NCBI GenBank assembly: GCA_015501585.1
Contig: JADNRY010000982.1
Coordinates: 1-19,752, forward strand
Origin: Rhodocollybia butyracea
Lineage: Eukaryota; Basidiomycota; Agaricomycetes; Agaricales; Omphalotaceae
Direction of reading: 5' to 3'
DNA length: 19,752 nucleotides
Within the stretch, counting starts at the first letter, position 1. The number at the start of each line of letters is the position of its first letter. Positions 18,240 to 19,752 of this stretch are shown here, in pieces. The notes below the pieces were generated by a model. The model worked only from the letters and a program-made list of their open reading frames with translations. It searched no databases and was not told the DNA's origin. Both the position numbers and the translations under genes were made by a program.

Positions 18240-18297
18240 CTACTCGTAGTCCGTGAGAGGAACAGAAGCAACACACTGGAAGTTGAAGGAGGGATCT
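18240..18297 (-). other. Displaced last exon of secreted-protein copy 3
   Basis: The minus strand codes DPSFNFQCVASVPLTDYE followed by TAG, homologous to the last exons of copies 1 and 2. It is separated from the rest of the gene by a 366 bp insertion, and no acceptor immediately upstream restores the right frame, so it may no longer be used. Confidence 0.5.
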
Positions 18298-18663
18298 GTA
18301 AACTAGCAAGTACGATATCCCAGGATCACGTCGAGTCGAGTGAAATAACTCTGTATTAGGAAAATAGACAATACCTTTAAACTAGTAAGTACATATCTAA
18401 TAGGAGTAGTCGTTAGTAAACTAGCTAACAAGTAAGTAAGAGAAATACGCACCCCAGGATCACGTCGAGTGAATTAACTGGGGTGCAAGTCGTAAATAGT
18501 CTAAGTTAAATATGCCAGCATGGTAAATAGATGTAGCGAGAGAAAATAAACGATTATCCTTTAGGAATAAAGAAAAGCGAAAGGAAGAAGACTGCTCCAT
18601 ATACTTATCCCGGAGCATAAGATGTCGGGACTTCTCCAACCCGAAGCGCAGGATCTCGCGACA
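18298..18663. mobile_element. 366 bp insertion in the last intron of secreted-protein copy 3
   Basis: Copies 1 and 2 run from GGAGGGATCT straight into A(C/A)AGAGCTCAAG. Here the two parts are separated by 366 bp flanked by GGATCT on both sides (18292-18297 and 18664-18669). Inside are two copies of CCAGGATCACGTCGAG (from 18319 and 18453) and a perfect hairpin of GCACCCCAG (18449-18457) with CTGGGGTGC (18478-18486). The type is unknown; no coding capacity is seen. Confidence 0.5.
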
Positions 18664-18758
18664 GGATCTACGGAGAGAGCAAGTCAGTAACGAAGTTCTG
18701 AAATTATTAACATGCTCAATGAGGCTCAAGCATGACGAGTACAGCAGAATGAGATAGC

Positions 18759-19502
18759 TTACCAGGCTTCTCCAGGGATAAGAAGCCTACAAGCCTCATC
18801 CAGATTGCCGGCCAAATCCACGTCGCAGTACATTAGCGAGACACTGGACGTACAGGTGTAGTAAACAGTGGGAGCGACCTGGCGGGGGATACTAGCGTGG
18901 AGTGTGTCAACCATGGCAAGGGCAGCGTTAGCAGCAGCGACTCCAGTGCCTTGTTCAGTGTCGGCTGCAACATCATCGAGATTCTGTACAAGCGCGTCTA
19001 TCGCTGCGGCCAGGAGATCAGCAGTTTGACTTGTCCCCGGCACTGAACCCGCTATACTGCGACCAACGCTCGTAGTTAGGGCTTAATTACGGGCGCAGTG
19101 AGACTTGCAACGCCGTTGTCGTCGTCTCTGTCGTCGTCGTCGCTGCTTACCGTGCACAGGGGCAAGGTCGGCAATAGCGACTCCACCGCCTTGTGCAACA
19201 TGGGTTGCCAAATGACCGACCAGACTGAACAACATTGATGATAGTGTGTCGAGGAGGGCAGTAGGGCGAATTATTCCCGCTACACCGCGACCAGCACCCA
19301 CAAGTGCAGGATTAGCGATGCCAGAAAGATCACAGTGGCCGCGGATAAAGAGATCGGGGAGAGAGAGACTCACCGGAGCCGGAGTCGGCCCAGGGAGAGG
19401 GAGAGAAGGGGGGGCTGGGGCCGGGGGTGGGCGAATATGGGGAACTGGGATAGCGACTGCAAGAGTAACGAGAGTGGCAACAAAAGAGAGTTTAAAATGC
19501 AT
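18759..19502 (-). CDS. Small secreted protein, copy 3 (best-preserved copy)
   Basis: Exon 1 (19502-19151) codes a signal peptide (MHFKLSFVATLVTLAVA), a Pro-rich segment and the ALVGAGRGVAG module. A 69-base intron (donor GTAAGC at 19150, acceptor AG at 19082) contains a CGT/GTC microsatellite. Exon 2 (19081-18759) begins ALTTSVGRSIAGS, which resembles the first module, so the protein seems to contain an internal duplication; it ends with the Cys module (TCTSS, MYCDVD, EACR). The unspliced end at TAA 18759 gives 224 residues. A conserved GTAAGC donor at 18762 suggests a further exon in the ancestral gene. The function is unknown. It is probably exported. The Cys spacing does not fit hydrophobins. 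Confidence 0.65.
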
Positions 19503-19579
19503 AATGAAAGTTAGTGAAGAGTACTTGAACGATTGTGGTGGGCTATTCGAGTGGGGATGGGAAGCGAATTTTGGACTAA

Positions 19580-19587
19580 CTTTTATA
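19580..19587 (-). promoter_or_regulatory. TATA box of secreted-protein copy 3
   Basis: The minus strand reads GGGGTATAAAAG about 80 bp before the start at 19502. It is kept in all three copies and implies initiation about 50 bases before the start codon. Confidence 0.55.
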
Positions 19588-19752
19588 CCCCTTTCGGAGT
19601 CCCAGTGGGTTGTTTGGTTGCGTTTACCCCAGTGTACGTTTTAGACTTTTGAAAGTCCTACTGGGTTATTCGGTTACGTTTATCACAGTCTACGTTTTAG
19701 ACGAGTCTGATCGCTTTTCCATTGTCACACAAACGGTGCGAGATGCTGGGTT

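Larger units (their letters stand above)
17976..19752. repeat. Segmental repeat block Y, copy 3
   Basis: This is a copy of 2709-4486 and 5060-7560, cut by the window end. It holds the best-preserved secreted-protein gene. After 19590 an 80-base stretch is tandemly duplicated: GTTTACCCCAGTGTACGTTTTAGAC (19622) and GTTTATCACAGTCTACGTTTTAGAC (19677). Confidence 0.65.

Noticed and set aside
18759..19502. Hydrophobin
   Set aside because: Although secreted and containing a Cys pair in copy 2, the family lacks the eight-Cys C-CC-C-C-CC-C pattern.
19246..19644. 132-codon plus-strand ORF
   Set aside because: Antisense shadow of secreted-protein copy 3 and its promoter.

Overview
The window looks like a repeat-rich, non-core piece of a filamentous fungal genome, most likely a basidiomycete (Agaricomycetes). 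The reasons are short GT-AG introns (51-69 bases in the transposase gene, 69-147 in the secreted-protein genes), TATA boxes about 80 bp before start codons, intron-containing nuclear tRNA-Ala(UGC) sequences, no bacterial-style operons, and a large transposon whose protein resembles transposases I associate with Agaricomycetes. The species is not determinable from sequence alone.

Most of the window is made of diverged copies of a segmental unit. Block X (1-1120, 8340-9478, 17285-17975) has no clear gene apart from a possible conserved C-terminus. Block Y (2709-4486, 5060-7560, 17976-19752) carries a small secreted-protein gene on the minus strand. Block Z (4487-4930, 16787-17225) carries tRNA-Ala-like sequences, and further tRNA copies stand alone at 7621, 9493, 9751 and 16232. 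X runs straight into Y at 17.97 kb, so X-Y appears to be the ancestral order. Of the three secreted-protein copies, only the one at 18.76-19.50 kb keeps its main reading frame. The copy at 5.35-6.11 kb is broken by a 17-G tract, and the copy at 2.97-3.72 kb carries two frameshifts.

Mobile DNA interrupts this array. A 1.6 kb non-autonomous element with terminal inverted repeats (1128-2701) splits the first X-Y junction; the paralogous junction at 17.97 kb lacks it. A 480 bp insertion (6585-7064) sits behind a near-perfect 9 bp duplication. A 366 bp insertion (18298-18663) enlarges the last intron of the third secreted-protein copy. The largest element is about 6.1 kb (about 9920-16041), with 32 bp terminal repeats, GTGCGTG-type subterminal arrays and 12 bp flanking direct repeats.

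That large element holds the most notable gene. It is a multi-exon transposase with a WRKY/GCM1-type zinc finger and a DDE (Mutator-like) catalytic core, followed by a USP-like (peptidase C19, deubiquitinase-type) domain. Six exons can be joined with ordinary splice sites, starting with a 12-base first exon. Three single-base discrepancies, each in or near a homopolymer, interrupt the C-terminal third, so this copy is either a recently decayed element or carries assembly indels.
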